A stretch of DNA of 64,000 nucleotides from Nonomuraea glycinis (GCF_014646515.1 NZ_BMNK01000003.1:1-64000), one strand, 5' to 3'; shown: positions 7,286 to 16,480, numbered from the stretch's first letter. Program-made: numbers and translations. Notes: a model not told the origin generated them from the letters alone.

Positions 7286-8719
7286 TCAGAAACCGGCGGT
7301 GATCCTGGTGAACTCCCAGTTGCTCTGGGCGATGCCGCTGCAGTTGGAGGTCACGCCGCCGCCGGGGCAGGGGCGGTCCCGGTTGACGCCCCAGTAGGCG
7401 AGCCTGGTCAGGCCCCTGTCCCGCGCCCAGGTGACGATCTGGCTCCAGGTCTGCGGGGTGGTCAGCTCCTGCTGGTCGGACAGGCCGTTCATGCCGGAGA
7501 TGCCCATGTGGGCGTACGCCTGCGCGTCGGACCAGCCGTAGGCGTTCTTCAGCGCGTTCTTCAGGCCCTCGGCGGCGTTGACGGTGTCGTTGTAGATGTT
7601 GGAGCCGCCGAAGTCGAACGGCATGATGGTGAAGTTGTCGATCGGCACGTTCAGGGCTCTGGCCTGGTTGATCAGCCGGACACCGTGCGCGTTCGGGCCG
7701 GTCGTGGAGGTGCCGAAGGTGACGGCCACCTTGACGTTCGGGTTGTTCTGCTTGACGATCTTGAGGCCGTTGAGGATGCGGTCCTGGACCGTGTAGTTCT
7801 CGAACTCGTCGGTGTTCTCGATGTCGAAGTCGACGACAGCGGGGCCGACGGCGTTGATGACTTGCTGCACGGCGCCGGCGAAGGCGGCCGGGCTGGAGCA
7901 GTTCGGGCCGAGCTTGTTGCCCTGCCAGCCGCCGAAGGAGATTTGGACGCTGCCGCCCTTGGACTTGATCGTGTTGATCGCCGCCGCGTCGGCGCCGCCG
8001 GTCAGCGGGCGCTGGCCGTCCCAGGCGGGGTTGCAGCCGCCGCTGGACAGGATGAACGCCATGGTGAACGACCTGACGCCGGTGGCGTCCATGACCGTGC
8101 CGGGGTTGGGCGGGTCGCCCCAGCCCATCCAGAGGTAGGGCGCGCCGGGCATCCTGGACGGGTTCGGGTCGGGGTTGCCGCCTTCGGAGGTTCTGGCGGT
8201 GACGGTGTTGCTCGTGCCCGACAGGTTGCCGGCGGCGTCACGGGCCCGGACCGTGTAGGTGTAGCTGGTGGCGGCGGCCCGGCCGGTGTCGGTGTAGGAG
8301 GTGCCGGAGACGGTCGTCACGAGGGTCGAGCCCCGGTAGACGTTGTAGCCGGTGACGCCCACATTGTCGGTGGAGGCGTTCCAGGCCAGCGAGACGCTGC
8401 TGGAGGTGACGCCGGTCGAGCGGAGGTTGCCCGGCACGGAGGGGGCGCTGGTGTCGGGGCCGCCGCCGCCGGAGACGACCTTCCACAGGGCGGGCACGAC
8501 GTTCGGCTCCCAGCCGGGCTGGGAGGTGTGGCTCTGCAGGCACTCGTAGTCGACGCCGTTGTGGGTGACGCGGGTGCCGACGGTGTACGGGGTCCACGCC
8601 GTCCAGGCGGGGGCGGCGACGACCACCGCGCCGTAGGCGGCCGGGGCGATGGTGGCGAGGCCGGAGACGGTCAGGGCGAGGGAGGCGAGTAACGCGAGGG
8701 CCATTCGACGAAATTTCAT
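7286..8719 (-). CDS. secreted GH18 chitinase with CBM5/12 and FnIII domains
   Basis: Secreted chitin-degrading enzyme of 477 residues. The order is a Sec signal peptide (about 1-31, ending in AYGA), a chitin-binding CBM5/12 module (about 36-85: WTAWTPYTVGTRVTHNGVDY and W at the end), a fibronectin type III linker (about 92-170), then a GH18 barrel (about 185-477). The catalytic strand reads AVVDFDIEN, so the DxDxE core is intact but the first Asp of the full DxxDxDxE motif is Ala, as in some exochitinase-like subfamilies. The ATG overlaps the stop of the upstream chitinase gene by 4 nt, so the two are translationally coupled in one operon. Convergent with the NarG-like gene. Confidence 0.9.
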   Translation of the reverse strand: MKFRRMALALLASLALTVSGLATIAPAAYGAVVVAAPAWTAWTPYTVGTRVTHNGVDYECLQSHTSQPGWEPNVVPALWKVVSGGGGPDTSAPSVPGNLRSTGVTSSSVSLAWNASTDNVGVTGYNVYRGSTLVTTVSGTSYTDTGRAAATSYTYTVRARDAAGNLSGTSNTVTARTSEGGNPDPNPSRMPGAPYLWMGWGDPPNPGTVMDATGVRSFTMAFILSSGGCNPAWDGQRPLTGGADAAAINTIKSKGGSVQISFGGWQGNKLGPNCSSPAAFAGAVQQVINAVGPAVVDFDIENTDEFENYTVQDRILNGLKIVKQNNPNVKVAVTFGTSTTGPNAHGVRLINQARALNVPIDNFTIMPFDFGGSNIYNDTVNAAEGLKNALKNAYGWSDAQAYAHMGISGMNGLSDQQELTTPQTWSQIVTWARDRGLTRLAYWGVNRDRPCPGGGVTSNCSGIAQSNWEFTRITAGF

Positions 8720-10293
8720 GACATTCCCTGGAGGTGCGGCTTGACGGTCCTGGAGAAGTTCCAGTTGTTGCTGGCGTCCCAGTTGATGGACCACGTCATC
8801 GCGCCGCGGATGCCCGGGTAGGCGCGCGGTGGCGTGAAGGTCCCGCAGCGGGCGCGCTTGGCCAGGCAGTCCAGTGCCTGGTTGACCAGGGCGGGTGCGA
8901 CGATCCCGCCACCGGCGGCCCCCGGCCCGGCAGGCAGGCCCAGGGCCACCTGGTCGGGACGCAGGCCGTTCTCCAGCTGGATGCAGGCCAGGGCGGTCAT
9001 GAAGTCGACCGTTCCTTGTGCGTACGCCCACTGCCGATCGCAGCCGAGCATCGAGCCGGAGTTGTAGAACTGCATGTGGACGACGGTGAGGATGTCCTTG
9101 ATGCTCAGCGCGAGCTTGAAGTACTCCATCTGCGCCGACTGCATGTCGATGGTCTGCGGCGCCATGGTGATGATCAGGTCGGCGCCCGCCTTGGCGCGCA
9201 GCGATCTGAGCGCCTGGGCCATGTAGGTGGCGTTGAGCCCGTTCTCCAGGTCGATGTCGACGCCGTCGAAGCCGTAGCTCCGCATCAGCGCGTACACCGT
9301 GTCCGCGAACCTGGTCGCGGCCGCGGCGTCGGCCACCTGCACCCGGCCGGTCTCGCCGCCGACGGACAGGATGACCTTCTTGCCGCGCTGGTGCAGCGCC
9401 TGCACGTCGGCCTTGAACTGGGCGTCGGTGTAGCCGCCGAGCGCGCTCGACAGCCCGGTGTCGACGCCGAAGACGACCTCGCCCGGTGTGGCGGTGGCCT
9501 CGCCGAACGCGATCGCGATCAGGTCGTAGTCGTTGGGCACTGCGGCGAGCCTCAGCTCGGTGGCCTGGTTGACGAAGTTGTGCCAGTAGCCGGTGAGGAA
9601 GTGCGCGGGCAGCTGCCCGCCGGGCTGGCCCGGGTCGCAGCCGGTGGTGGTCGCGGTGACCGGGTCGCTGGCGGGCGACTCCCCCGCCGCGTTGTAGGCC
9701 TTGACCGTGTAGGTGTGGGTCTCGCAGGCGCCGAGGCCGCCGATGGTCGAGCCGGTGGCGGTGACCGTGGCCTTGACGGTCGTGCCCTCGTAGACCCGGT
9801 AGCCGGTGACGGTCCCGCCGGAGGCTCCCCACGACAGGGCGATGGCGGTGCCGGTGGGGTTCGCCGTCACGGCGCCCGGCTTGCCGGGGACGCCGGGGCC
9901 GGGGCCGGAGCCGCCGTCGCAGCTCGCGCCGTTGATCGTGCAGTTGGAGATGCCGGGGAAGTTGCCGGGGCCGCCGTTGAAGCCGAAGCTGACGCTGGCT
10001 CCCGGCGCGAGGGCGGACGCCCAGCTCGGGTTGGTGAAGGTGTGCCGCTGACCGTTCCTGGTCAGCACGGCGTCCCAGGCGGAGGGGATGGTGAAGCCGG
10101 CCGGGATGTCGAAGGCCACGTTCCAGCCGTTCATCGGGGTGGACGTGCCGTTGGTGACGGTGACCCTGCCTTCGAAGCCGGTGCCCCAGTCGGAGACCTT
10201 GACGAAAGTGGCGGAGGCGGCGGCGTGGGCGGGAAGCGCGATGAGGCTGAGGGCGAGGGTCGCGAGTGACACTAAGATCACGCGAGCTTTCAC
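8716..10293 (-). CDS. secreted GH18 chitinase with CBM2 and FnIII domains
   Basis: Secreted chitinase of 525 residues. A signal peptide (1-25, LPAHAAA) is followed by a CBM2 cellulose/chitin-binding domain (about 27-125, with GWNVAFDIPAGFTI and paired Cys), a FnIII domain (about 136-215), and a GH18 catalytic domain (about 228-515). The complete catalytic motif DGVDIDLE is present, along with HMQFYNSG and MTWSINWD, typical of chitinases. It is the first gene of a two-gene operon: its TGA overlaps the ATG of the second chitinase. A 17-bp perfect palindrome lies 113 nt upstream of the ATG and is the likely regulatory site. The two enzymes differ in binding modules, so they probably attack chitin in complementary ways. 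Confidence 0.92.
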   Translation of the reverse strand: MKARVILVSLATLALSLIALPAHAAASATFVKVSDWGTGFEGRVTVTNGTSTPMNGWNVAFDIPAGFTIPSAWDAVLTRNGQRHTFTNPSWASALAPGASVSFGFNGGPGNFPGISNCTINGASCDGGSGPGPGVPGKPGAVTANPTGTAIALSWGASGGTVTGYRVYEGTTVKATVTATGSTIGGLGACETHTYTVKAYNAAGESPASDPVTATTTGCDPGQPGGQLPAHFLTGYWHNFVNQATELRLAAVPNDYDLIAIAFGEATATPGEVVFGVDTGLSSALGGYTDAQFKADVQALHQRGKKVILSVGGETGRVQVADAAAATRFADTVYALMRSYGFDGVDIDLENGLNATYMAQALRSLRAKAGADLIITMAPQTIDMQSAQMEYFKLALSIKDILTVVHMQFYNSGSMLGCDRQWAYAQGTVDFMTALACIQLENGLRPDQVALGLPAGPGAAGGGIVAPALVNQALDCLAKRARCGTFTPPRAYPGIRGAMTWSINWDASNNWNFSRTVKPHLQGMS

Positions 10294-10405
10294 ATTTCAT
10301 CCTTCTTGCCGGCGTGCCATGCGGCTCGCGCCTGGGGGGTTAGCGCAAGCCGCACGGCACGGCCCGCGGGAGGCGACGCGGGCGCTGGGGGGTGACAGCA
10401 TTCTG

Positions 10406-10422
10406 TTAGGAAAGTTTCCTAA
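10406..10422. promoter_or_regulatory. 17-bp perfect palindrome, candidate operator of the chitinase operon
   Basis: TTAGGAAA-G-TTTCCTAA (10406-10422) is perfectly symmetrical and stands out as AT-rich in this GC-rich sequence. It lies between the chitinase ATG (10293) and the terminator of the upstream peptidase gene. A TTGTCA -35-like hexamer on the minus strand is at 10444-10449, so the palindrome would overlap the promoter downstream part. It does not look like a DasR dre site (ACTGGTCTAGACCAGT type). A ROK-type or other sugar-responsive repressor is plausible but not shown. Confidence 0.6.
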
Positions 10423-10474
10423 GAGTTGCCGCGATCGTAGCCTTGACAACCGAGCCTTACAAGACCCAATAAAA

Positions 10475-10506
10475 GATGCCCCGCCGTACGATCACGGCGG
10501 GGCATC
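10475..10506 (-). terminator. intrinsic terminator of the M14 carboxypeptidase gene
   Basis: A perfect 12-bp stem GATGCCCCGCCG/CGGCGGGGCATC with an 8-nt loop starts 9 nt after the peptidase stop. On the minus strand it is followed by TTTTATT, so it has both the hairpin and a U-rich tail of a classical factor-independent terminator. Confidence 0.85.
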
Positions 10507-10515
10507 GGACGGACG

Positions 10516-12348
10516 TCAGGGCTGCTGGGTGACGCGCACGTCGTCCACCGCGGCCTCGATCAGCGAGGCACTGGACAGGTCGGCGGCCTCGACGAGGATG
10601 CGCACCGTCTGCCCCGCGAAGGCGCTCAGGTCCGCCGTGGCCACGCTCCACGCGCCGTTGCGGTTGGTGGCCGCGCCCGCCTGCTGGAAGACGGTGGCCG
10701 TGGTCGAACCCACCACCCTGACCCGGAAGTAGTCCGCGCTGGTGGCGTTCGAGCCGTGCGCGAGGTACCACGACAACGACAGGCTGAGACCGCCGGAGGC
10801 GGGCAGCGTGATCGGCGGCGACTGGATCGAGGTGACGCCGCCGTCGACGTCGTGCGTGCCGGCCGAACTGCCCGCCAGGCGGCCGGTCACCAGGTCGTTG
10901 GAGCCGCTGACCGTGGTGCCGAGCTGCTTGGCCCCGGAGTCGGAGGTGGCCGCGGGATCGCCGCGCTCCCACTGCCCCGCGGTGGCGGTGTCGGTGCCGT
11001 TCGGGTTGGCCGCCCAGCCGGTGGCGGTCTCGAAGGTGTCGCTGTAGACCGTCACCGGCGGGGTGCCCGTGCCGCAGTACTGCGACTCCTTGCCGATGAT
11101 CCGGTAGACGCAGTCGGAGTACTCGAGGAAGCGGAGCACGGCCTCCCGGTTACGGGTGGTCTGGGGGACGATCTGCTCGTCCGGCGGGTAGAAGCCGGGG
11201 TTGGAGCCGACCGGGTACATCTCGAAGGTGTAGCTGAAGATCTTGTACGCGCCCCACAGCCAGTCGTCGATGGTCCCGTCGGTGATGTAGAGGTCGCTGG
11301 CCTGCTGGGGGGTGTAGTCGTTGGTGGTGGCCATGTTCTGGCCGAGCGTGGCGTGCGCGTCCCGGTCGTCCTGGGTCAGGCCCGGCCCGGTGTCGTTGAA
11401 GGTGTAGCCGTACGGCCACAGGATCAGCTGGCTGTAGGTGTGCCAGTCGATGTGCGCCTTGAGCTGCTGCACGCCGCCGACGACCCGGCCGCGCACCCAG
11501 TCCGCCGCCGCCTTGACCTCGGGCGCCGACTCGGCGGCCGCGCCCCGGTAGGTCTCGCTGGAGGTGGACCCGGAGGAGCCGCCGCAGCAGCCCCAGTTGT
11601 AGCCCCAGTTGCGGTTCATGTCCGTGCCCACGGCCGACGAGCCGCTGTTCGGCTGCCTGTTCTTCCGCCAGGACCGGTAGCTGCCGGTGGCGATGTCGTA
11701 CTCGCCGCCGTCGGGGTTGAGGTCCGGCATGATCCAGATCTCCCTGGTGTTCACCAGGTTCGCGATCCGGGAGTCGGTGCCGTAGCCGTCGGTGAGCAGG
11801 TCCATGAGGTAGAGGGCCATCTCGACCGTGAGGTGCTCGCGGGCGTGCTGGTGGGCGGTGAACAGCACCTCCGTCTCCGCCTCGTCCGTCGCCACGTTGT
11901 CGCTGATTTTGACGCCGATGAGCGGCCTGCCCTCGTAGGAGGAGCCGTAGGTGAACTTCTGGGCGATGGCCGGATGGTCGGCGACCAGGCCGTTCACGTA
12001 CGCGGTCATCTCCGCGTAGTTGTGGTAGGCCGAGTCCGCCGGCGGGAAGTCAGCTGCCACGGCAGCCGACGGGGATAACGGGCGCGGCACCTCCGCGATC
12101 CGGTAGCCGAGCCGCTTGATCGCGGTGACCTCGGCTTCCGTGGCGGTGATCAGGACCGAGTCCCGCGTCACCTCGTCGATGGCGGCGCCGGTCGAGGCGA
12201 CCGCGCTGCGTTCCTGCGCGGTGGCCGGACCTTGCACCCGGTACTGCTTGTTGGCCGGCGGCTCGGCGGTGGCTCCCGCCCCGGTCATGCCGGTCAGGCA
12301 GATGAGTCCCAGGACGGCCAGCAGGATGACTAATCGGCGTCTCACCAT
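10516..12348 (-). CDS. secreted zinc carboxypeptidase, M14 family
   Basis: Extracellular metallocarboxypeptidase of 610 residues that removes C-terminal amino acids from peptides. A signal peptide (about 1-28, ending GATA) is followed by a pro-region (about 30-105) and an M14 catalytic domain (about 105-425). The zinc motif is H168-A-R-E171 in [14 protein letters not shown], the third zinc histidine lies in [18 protein letters not shown], and the catalytic Glu is in FSYTFEMYP. The C-terminal 160 residues form a beta-rich domain (ending VDDVRVT) of the concanavalin/MAM-like type often appended to secreted actinomycete peptidases. It reads as a single-gene unit closed by a strong terminator. 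Confidence 0.9.
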   Translation of the reverse strand: MVRRRLVILLAVLGLICLTGMTGAGATAEPPANKQYRVQGPATAQERSAVASTGAAIDEVTRDSVLITATEAEVTAIKRLGYRIAEVPRPLSPSAAVAADFPPADSAYHNYAEMTAYVNGLVADHPAIAQKFTYGSSYEGRPLIGVKISDNVATDEAETEVLFTAHQHAREHLTVEMALYLMDLLTDGYGTDSRIANLVNTREIWIMPDLNPDGGEYDIATGSYRSWRKNRQPNSGSSAVGTDMNRNWGYNWGCCGGSSGSTSSETYRGAAAESAPEVKAAADWVRGRVVGGVQQLKAHIDWHTYSQLILWPYGYTFNDTGPGLTQDDRDAHATLGQNMATTNDYTPQQASDLYITDGTIDDWLWGAYKIFSYTFEMYPVGSNPGFYPPDEQIVPQTTRNREAVLRFLEYSDCVYRIIGKESQYCGTGTPPVTVYSDTFETATGWAANPNGTDTATAGQWERGDPAATSDSGAKQLGTTVSGSNDLVTGRLAGSSAGTHDVDGGVTSIQSPPITLPASGGLSLSLSWYLAHGSNATSADYFRVRVVGSTTATVFQQAGAATNRNGAWSVATADLSAFAGQTVRILVEAADLSSASLIEAAVDDVRVTQQP

Positions 12349-12494
12349 GTCCTCCCAGGCGCGCGGGCTTGGTGTTTACGCACGCCTGCACTGAGAGTGA
12401 AGAGCCTCGGCCCAGGAGGAAAGACCCAAAAACCGGCGAGTCCAGTGACGCGATACCGTGATATGTCACCACGGCAACCCTCGAGTGAGGCTGC

Positions 12495-13175
12495 ATGTTC
12501 TTCGGGATCACCGACATCTGGACCTATGTCATCGGCGCTTTCCTCATCATCCTGCTGCCGGGTCCCAACTCCCTGTACGTCCTGGCCCTGTCCGCACAGC
12601 GCGGTGTCCGCCAGGGGTACCGGGCCGCCGCGGGGGTGTTCGTCGGCGACGCCGTCCTGATGGCGCTGGCCGCCGCGGGCGCCGCGTCGCTCCTGCGGTC
12701 GAGTCCGGTGCTGTTCGCGATCGTGAAGTACGCCGGCGCGGCCTATCTGGCCTGGATCGGCTTCCAGATGCTGCGCGGCGCCTGGCAGGCGTGGCGGACG
12801 CGGCCCGAGGGCGAGCTCGGCCAGGTGGCCGCCACGGCGGTGATGGAGTCCGATCGGCCCGGGTCCAAGGCCGTGCGGCCGTTCCGCAAGGCGCTGACGA
12901 TCAGCCTGCTCAATCCGAAGGCGATCCTGTTCTTCGTCTCGTTCTTCATCCAGTTCGTGGACCCCGGTTACGCCGCCCCGGCGCTGTCGTTCCTCATCCT
13001 GGGGGCGATCATCCAGGTCTTCAGCCTCCTCTACCTGTCCGCGCTGATCTTCGGCGGGAGCTTCCTGGCCGCTCAGTTCCGCACCCGCAGGCGGCTGAGC
13101 GCGGGGCTCACCTCGGGGGTGGGCGCGCTGTTCCTGGGGTTCGGGGCGAAGCTGGCCACCACCTCCCTGGGGTGA
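12495..13175 (+). CDS. leuE: leucine efflux protein, LysE/RhtB family
   Basis: Inner-membrane amino-acid exporter of 226 residues with six predicted helices. It aligns well with E. coli LeuE: an N-terminal segment of the NFWTY type (here DIWTYVIGAFLIILLPGPNS), GVFVGDAVLM, ALTISLLNPKAILFFVSFF and the C-terminal FGAKLAT. The PGPNS signature is the LysE-family hallmark. E. coli LeuE exports leucine and analogues; the same substrate here is inferred by similarity. A GAGG SD precedes the ATG by 5-6 nt. An imperfect dyad CCGTG/CACGG lies just upstream (about 12455-12473). Confidence 0.85.
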   Translation: MFFGITDIWTYVIGAFLIILLPGPNSLYVLALSAQRGVRQGYRAAAGVFVGDAVLMALAAAGAASLLRSSPVLFAIVKYAGAAYLAWIGFQMLRGAWQAWRTRPEGELGQVAATAVMESDRPGSKAVRPFRKALTISLLNPKAILFFVSFFIQFVDPGYAAPALSFLILGAIIQVFSLLYLSALIFGGSFLAAQFRTRRRLSAGLTSGVGALFLGFGAKLATTSLG

Positions 13176-13420
13176 CCGGACGGGTATGGCGAGCCGACGT
13201 GGGAGAACACCCTCTCCGAGGGCTGAACGTGGCAAAAGAGGCAGTCACTGCCGAGGGGGTCAGGTACGGTAAGCCACCGGAAAGCGACCGGCAACCATCC
13301 GATGCGATCGTCAGGGACGTCCAGGTGGCCGCCAGGTGATATCGAGCGGCCCCTCTGGTCAGCCTGCCGGCCCGAAGTCCGGGTAGTGCCCGGCACATCG
13401 GCCTATCTGCGGAGCAAGCC

Positions 13421-14062
13421 ATGACCCACCCACCTTTCACCCTGCCCCGGCTCACCTCCCTGGCCCGCCAGGCAGTGCCGAAGCTGCTCGAAGCGGTCGT
13501 GGCGCCGATGGCGGTGTTCTATCTCGCGATGGTGGTGCTGGGGCTGAAGTGGGCGCTGATCCTGACCTGCGCGTGGGTGTACGGCGGGGTGGCCTGGCGG
13601 TTGATCAGGCGGATCCCGGTGCCGGCGACGATGCTGCTGGCCGCGGCGGCGATCACCTTGCGCACCATCGTGGGACTGTGGACGGGCACCTGGATGTGGT
13701 ACTTCATCCAGCCGGAATTGGGCACGATCTGCATCAGCATGGCCTTCCTCGCCTCGGTGCGACTGAACCGGCCGCTCGTGCAGAAGCTCACGCTCGACTA
13801 CATCCATCTGCCGAACGCGGTGCTCAAGCACGAGCGGGTGCGCAGGTTCTTCGCCCGGATCACGCTGCTGTGGGCGTTCGTGCTGCTGGCGAACTCGACG
13901 GTGAGCATCAGCCTCGCGGTGTACGAGTCGCTGGCCGGCTCACTGGCCGGATACATGCTGCTGCGTACCTCAGCGGTGGCCCTGATAAGCGGCCTGGCGA
14001 TCACCATCTCCGTCTTCGGCTTCAAGCGGCTGCTGCGCAGGCTGCACGTCGCCCACGCCTGA
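13421..14062 (+). CDS. VC0807-like hypothetical membrane protein
   Basis: Membrane protein of 213 residues with about five to six hydrophobic helices. It resembles small VC0807/DUF3159-type membrane proteins of actinobacteria, whose function is unknown. Recognisable segments are WALILTCAWVYGGVAWRL, a charged loop with LDYIHLPNAVLKHERVRRFFARITLLWAF, and a basic C-terminal tail. A GGAG SD lies upstream of the ATG. Its last 93 nt overlap, tail to tail, the 3' end of the membrane gene on the other strand. The 245-nt gap before it holds nothing I can name. Confidence 0.65.
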   Translation: MTHPPFTLPRLTSLARQAVPKLLEAVVAPMAVFYLAMVVLGLKWALILTCAWVYGGVAWRLIRRIPVPATMLLAAAAITLRTIVGLWTGTWMWYFIQPELGTICISMAFLASVRLNRPLVQKLTLDYIHLPNAVLKHERVRRFFARITLLWAFVLLANSTVSISLAVYESLAGSLAGYMLLRTSAVALISGLAITISVFGFKRLLRRLHVAHA

Positions 14063-15028
14063 GAGCCCGCCTGAAGGCCCGCCCGCGAGCACGCCTGAGA
14101 GCGCGGCCCAGCGCTCGGTCAGCAGGAACGCGCCGCACATGCCCATCACCAGCCCGGTCAGTGTGCCGAACAGCGCCACGAAGTCCGGCCCGCCGAGGAT
14201 GCCCGAGCCGAGCGGCCCCGCGGTGAAGGTGACGGTGAGCGCGTACAGGCCCCAGCCGAACATCGCCCCGGAGCCGAGCCAGCCGACGACCAGCGGCCGC
14301 CAGAACGGCCCGCGCCCGCGCGCCCGCACCAGCACCATCAGCGCGACGCCCGCGGCGATGGCCATCAGGCCCTGCACCGCCTCCCGCATGCTCCCGGCCG
14401 GCGTCAGCGCGGCGGCCGTCTCCGGAGGCAGTCCCGCCGTGCCGCCCAGCGCCCAGAAGAGGCGGGTGCCGCCGACGATCCCGGCCACCAGCAGCGATCC
14501 CCAGCCCACGACGGTCTGGAAGGGCCGGGTGAGCGAGGGGTGCCGGTGCCCGATCGAGGTGCTGAAGACGGTGCTCCAGCGGTCGCGGGCGTAGAGGACG
14601 AACGCCGTCATGAGACCGGCGCCCTGCCCGATGAAGCCGGTGTAGACGGCCAGGTAGACCCACGGCTCGATCGGGCCGCCGGTGTCGAAAACGGACACGC
14701 CCTCGATCACCACGCTCAGCGGCGCGGTCACCATCACCACCGACAGCAGCCCCGCGCCCACCCACAGCGGCAGGAGCACCAGCAAGGCGGGCAGCCGCAT
14801 CCCCCACCGCATGGTGAACGCCAGCGCCAGGACCAGCGCGATCGCGTCCATGGCGAAGGTGAGGGCGTTCATCCCCATCATGACCGAGCCGTTCATCAGC
14901 TCCGGGTCGGTGACGCCCACGGAGCTGCCCGTCAGCCAGAGCACCTTGAGCGTGAGGTAGGGCAGCATGGCGGCGATGGCCACGACCGCCGCGGTGATTC
15001 GGCCGATTCCGGCCTTCTGCTCGTTCAT
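13970..15028 (-). CDS. hypothetical polytopic membrane protein
   Basis: A 352-residue membrane protein with about eight to nine hydrophobic segments, starting at the ATG at 15028 (MNEQKAGIGR). I do not recognise the family with certainty. Such proteins are often encoded next to DesK-type sensor kinases in actinomycetes, and this one follows such a kinase by 74 nt on the same strand, so co-transcription is likely. The C-terminal 33 residues are hydrophilic, and their coding sequence overlaps the convergent neighbour by 93 nt, which is unusually long. The in-frame ORF continues far upstream without a start that would make sense. Confidence 0.65.
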   Translation of the reverse strand: MNEQKAGIGRITAAVVAIAAMLPYLTLKVLWLTGSSVGVTDPELMNGSVMMGMNALTFAMDAIALVLALAFTMRWGMRLPALLVLLPLWVGAGLLSVVMVTAPLSVVIEGVSVFDTGGPIEPWVYLAVYTGFIGQGAGLMTAFVLYARDRWSTVFSTSIGHRHPSLTRPFQTVVGWGSLLVAGIVGGTRLFWALGGTAGLPPETAAALTPAGSMREAVQGLMAIAAGVALMVLVRARGRGPFWRPLVVGWLGSGAMFGWGLYALTVTFTAGPLGSGILGGPDFVALFGTLTGLVMGMCGAFLLTERWAALSGVLAGGPSGGLSGVGDVQPAQQPLEAEDGDGDRQAAYQGHR

Positions 15029-15102
15029 GCTTCGAGCCTGCTCGGGCCGGCGCGGCCCGGCCTCCCGCGCCGAGGGGATCCTTCTCCCCCGCGAGAGGGA
15101 GC

Positions 15103-16263
15103 TCAGGGCAGGTCGACGGCCAGCTCGAACCCGTCCGCCGTGGGTCCGGCCGCCAGCGTGCCGCCTTCGCGCCGTACCCGCTCGTGCAGGCCCGTCAGCC
15201 CGAGACCGCCTGGCCTGGCCGTCGAGCGGGAGCGGGTGGCGGGGCCGTTGGCGACGGCGACGCGGCGCGCCGCGACGGTGACCGTGACCTCGGCGCCCGG
15301 CGCGTGCTTGGCCGCGTTGGTGAGCCCCTCCTGGACCACGGCATGCGCCAGCTCCGGCACCGGCTCGGCCAGGCGCAGGGTGATCGCCATCCCGGAGGCC
15401 CGAGCCCGGCCGACCAGCGCGACCACATCCTCGCGCACCGGGGACAGCGGCGCGGCATCGGCGCGTGCTGGGGACAGTGGCGCGGTGTCGGTGTCGTCGC
15501 GGAGGACGCCGATGATCTGGCGTAGCCGTTCGGTGGCGTCCGCGGCGGCCAGGCGCAGCTCGCCTGCCGCCTTGACCTGGTCGGGTGCCAGGCTGGGCGC
15601 CAGCTCCAGGCCGGCGGCGCGGACCGCGATGAGGGCGAGGTCGTGGCCGAGCGAGTCGTGCATGTCCCTGGCGATCCTGGCCCGCTCGCGCAGCCTCGCC
15701 TGCGCCTCGGCCGACGACTTCGCCTGCTCCCGCTGCTGCAGCAGCCTGCCGCGGAGCAGGCCTAGAAGGTACGGCACCGCGTAGGTGCCCGCCAGGCCGG
15801 TGGTCATGGTGGTCCACAGGCCGACCGTGCCGCCCTTCGCCAGCACCAGGCCCACGCCGATGACCGACAGCACGCCGGCCAGCGCCACGGCGGGCCGGGC
15901 CGAGGGCAGCCGCCGGCCGGCGAGGTAGACGTACCCGATGACGAACGGCGAGGTCGTCACGAACGGAAAGATCTTCACGTAGGCGGCGGACGGTGTGAGC
16001 CAGGTCAGGTCCGAGGTCGCCACGCCCGTGGCGAAGTCCCACGGGCCGAGCGGCAGCAGCAAGACCACCGCCGCGAGCGGCCACGCCCGGCCGACGAGCA
16101 CGGCCAGTGCGGCCAGCACGACGCACGGCACGGTGAGCAACGCGAAGGCCGCCGGCTCCTCGAACGGGTCGGGGCCCGAGGCGGCCACCGCGATCACCAG
16201 CAGGCACCCCAGCAGCACGTCCTGGACCACCTGGCGGCGGCTCTCGCGGCGTAGACGTCTCAC
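15103..16263 (-). CDS. two-component sensor histidine kinase, DesK/NarX type
   Basis: Membrane sensor kinase of 386 residues. About five hydrophobic helices occupy residues 12-165. A dimerisation and phosphoacceptor domain with RARIARDMHDSLGHDLALIAV (His in RDMHDSLGH) follows, then a HATPase_c domain with VQEGLTNAAKHAPGA (N box) and a C-terminal GLGLTGLHERV G-box. I place the start at the GTG at 16263; the frame stays open to 16509, but that stretch is Arg/Pro-rich and carries two operator-like dyads. Kinases of this type are almost always followed by a LuxR-family response regulator. Here the next gene is a membrane protein, so the kinase is an orphan. Confidence 0.85.
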   Translation of the reverse strand: MRRLRRESRRQVVQDVLLGCLLVIAVAASGPDPFEEPAAFALLTVPCVVLAALAVLVGRAWPLAAVVLLLPLGPWDFATGVATSDLTWLTPSAAYVKIFPFVTTSPFVIGYVYLAGRRLPSARPAVALAGVLSVIGVGLVLAKGGTVGLWTTMTTGLAGTYAVPYLLGLLRGRLLQQREQAKSSAEAQARLRERARIARDMHDSLGHDLALIAVRAAGLELAPSLAPDQVKAAGELRLAAADATERLRQIIGVLRDDTDTAPLSPARADAAPLSPVREDVVALVGRARASGMAITLRLAEPVPELAHAVVQEGLTNAAKHAPGAEVTVTVAARRVAVANGPATRSRSTARPGGLGLTGLHERVRREGGTLAAGPTADGFELAVDLP

Positions 16264-16321
16264 GTCGACGACCGTACAAGCCCTCGCCCGCGCACCGGCA
16301 CGGCCGATCGTCGATCGCCGG

Positions 16322-16339
16322 CCCTGACGAAAGTAAGGG
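16322..16339. promoter_or_regulatory. dyad site 1 upstream of the histidine kinase
   Basis: CCC-t-GAC-gaaa-GTa-a-GGG, a near-palindrome 59 nt before the kinase start. It shares the TGACGAAAGT core with a second copy about 140 nt further upstream. Spaced TGAC/GTCA dyads of this kind precede many DesK-DesR type systems in actinomycetes and probably bind the partner NarL-type response regulator. Confidence 0.5.
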
Positions 16340-16460
16340 TGGTGACCGCGCCACCGCCGGGGTGGTGCTGGCTCCACCTCAAAGGCGGATACCCACACTC
16401 CTGTGCCGGGCGGCCGGGACCGGTTTGATCGAAGAGTGTCACCGGGGGGTCGCGCACTCG

Positions 16461-16480
16461 CCCCTGACGAAAGTCGGGGG
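16461..16480. promoter_or_regulatory. dyad site 2 between histidine kinase and dedA-like gene
   Basis: CCCC-t-GAC-gaaa-GTC-g-GGGG is an almost perfect dyad with the same core as site 1. It lies in the 387-nt gap between the divergently transcribed kinase and DedA-family genes and could therefore control both. Apart from the two dyads and a GC-rich hairpin near 16537-16566 I see nothing else in this gap. Confidence 0.5.

Noticed and set aside
8720..10300. Long frame that joins upstream sequence to the second chitinase as a 1004-residue protein
   Set aside because: The part before the signal peptide MKFRRMALALL is Arg/His-rich shadow of the first chitinase in another frame; the real start is the ATG at 8719.
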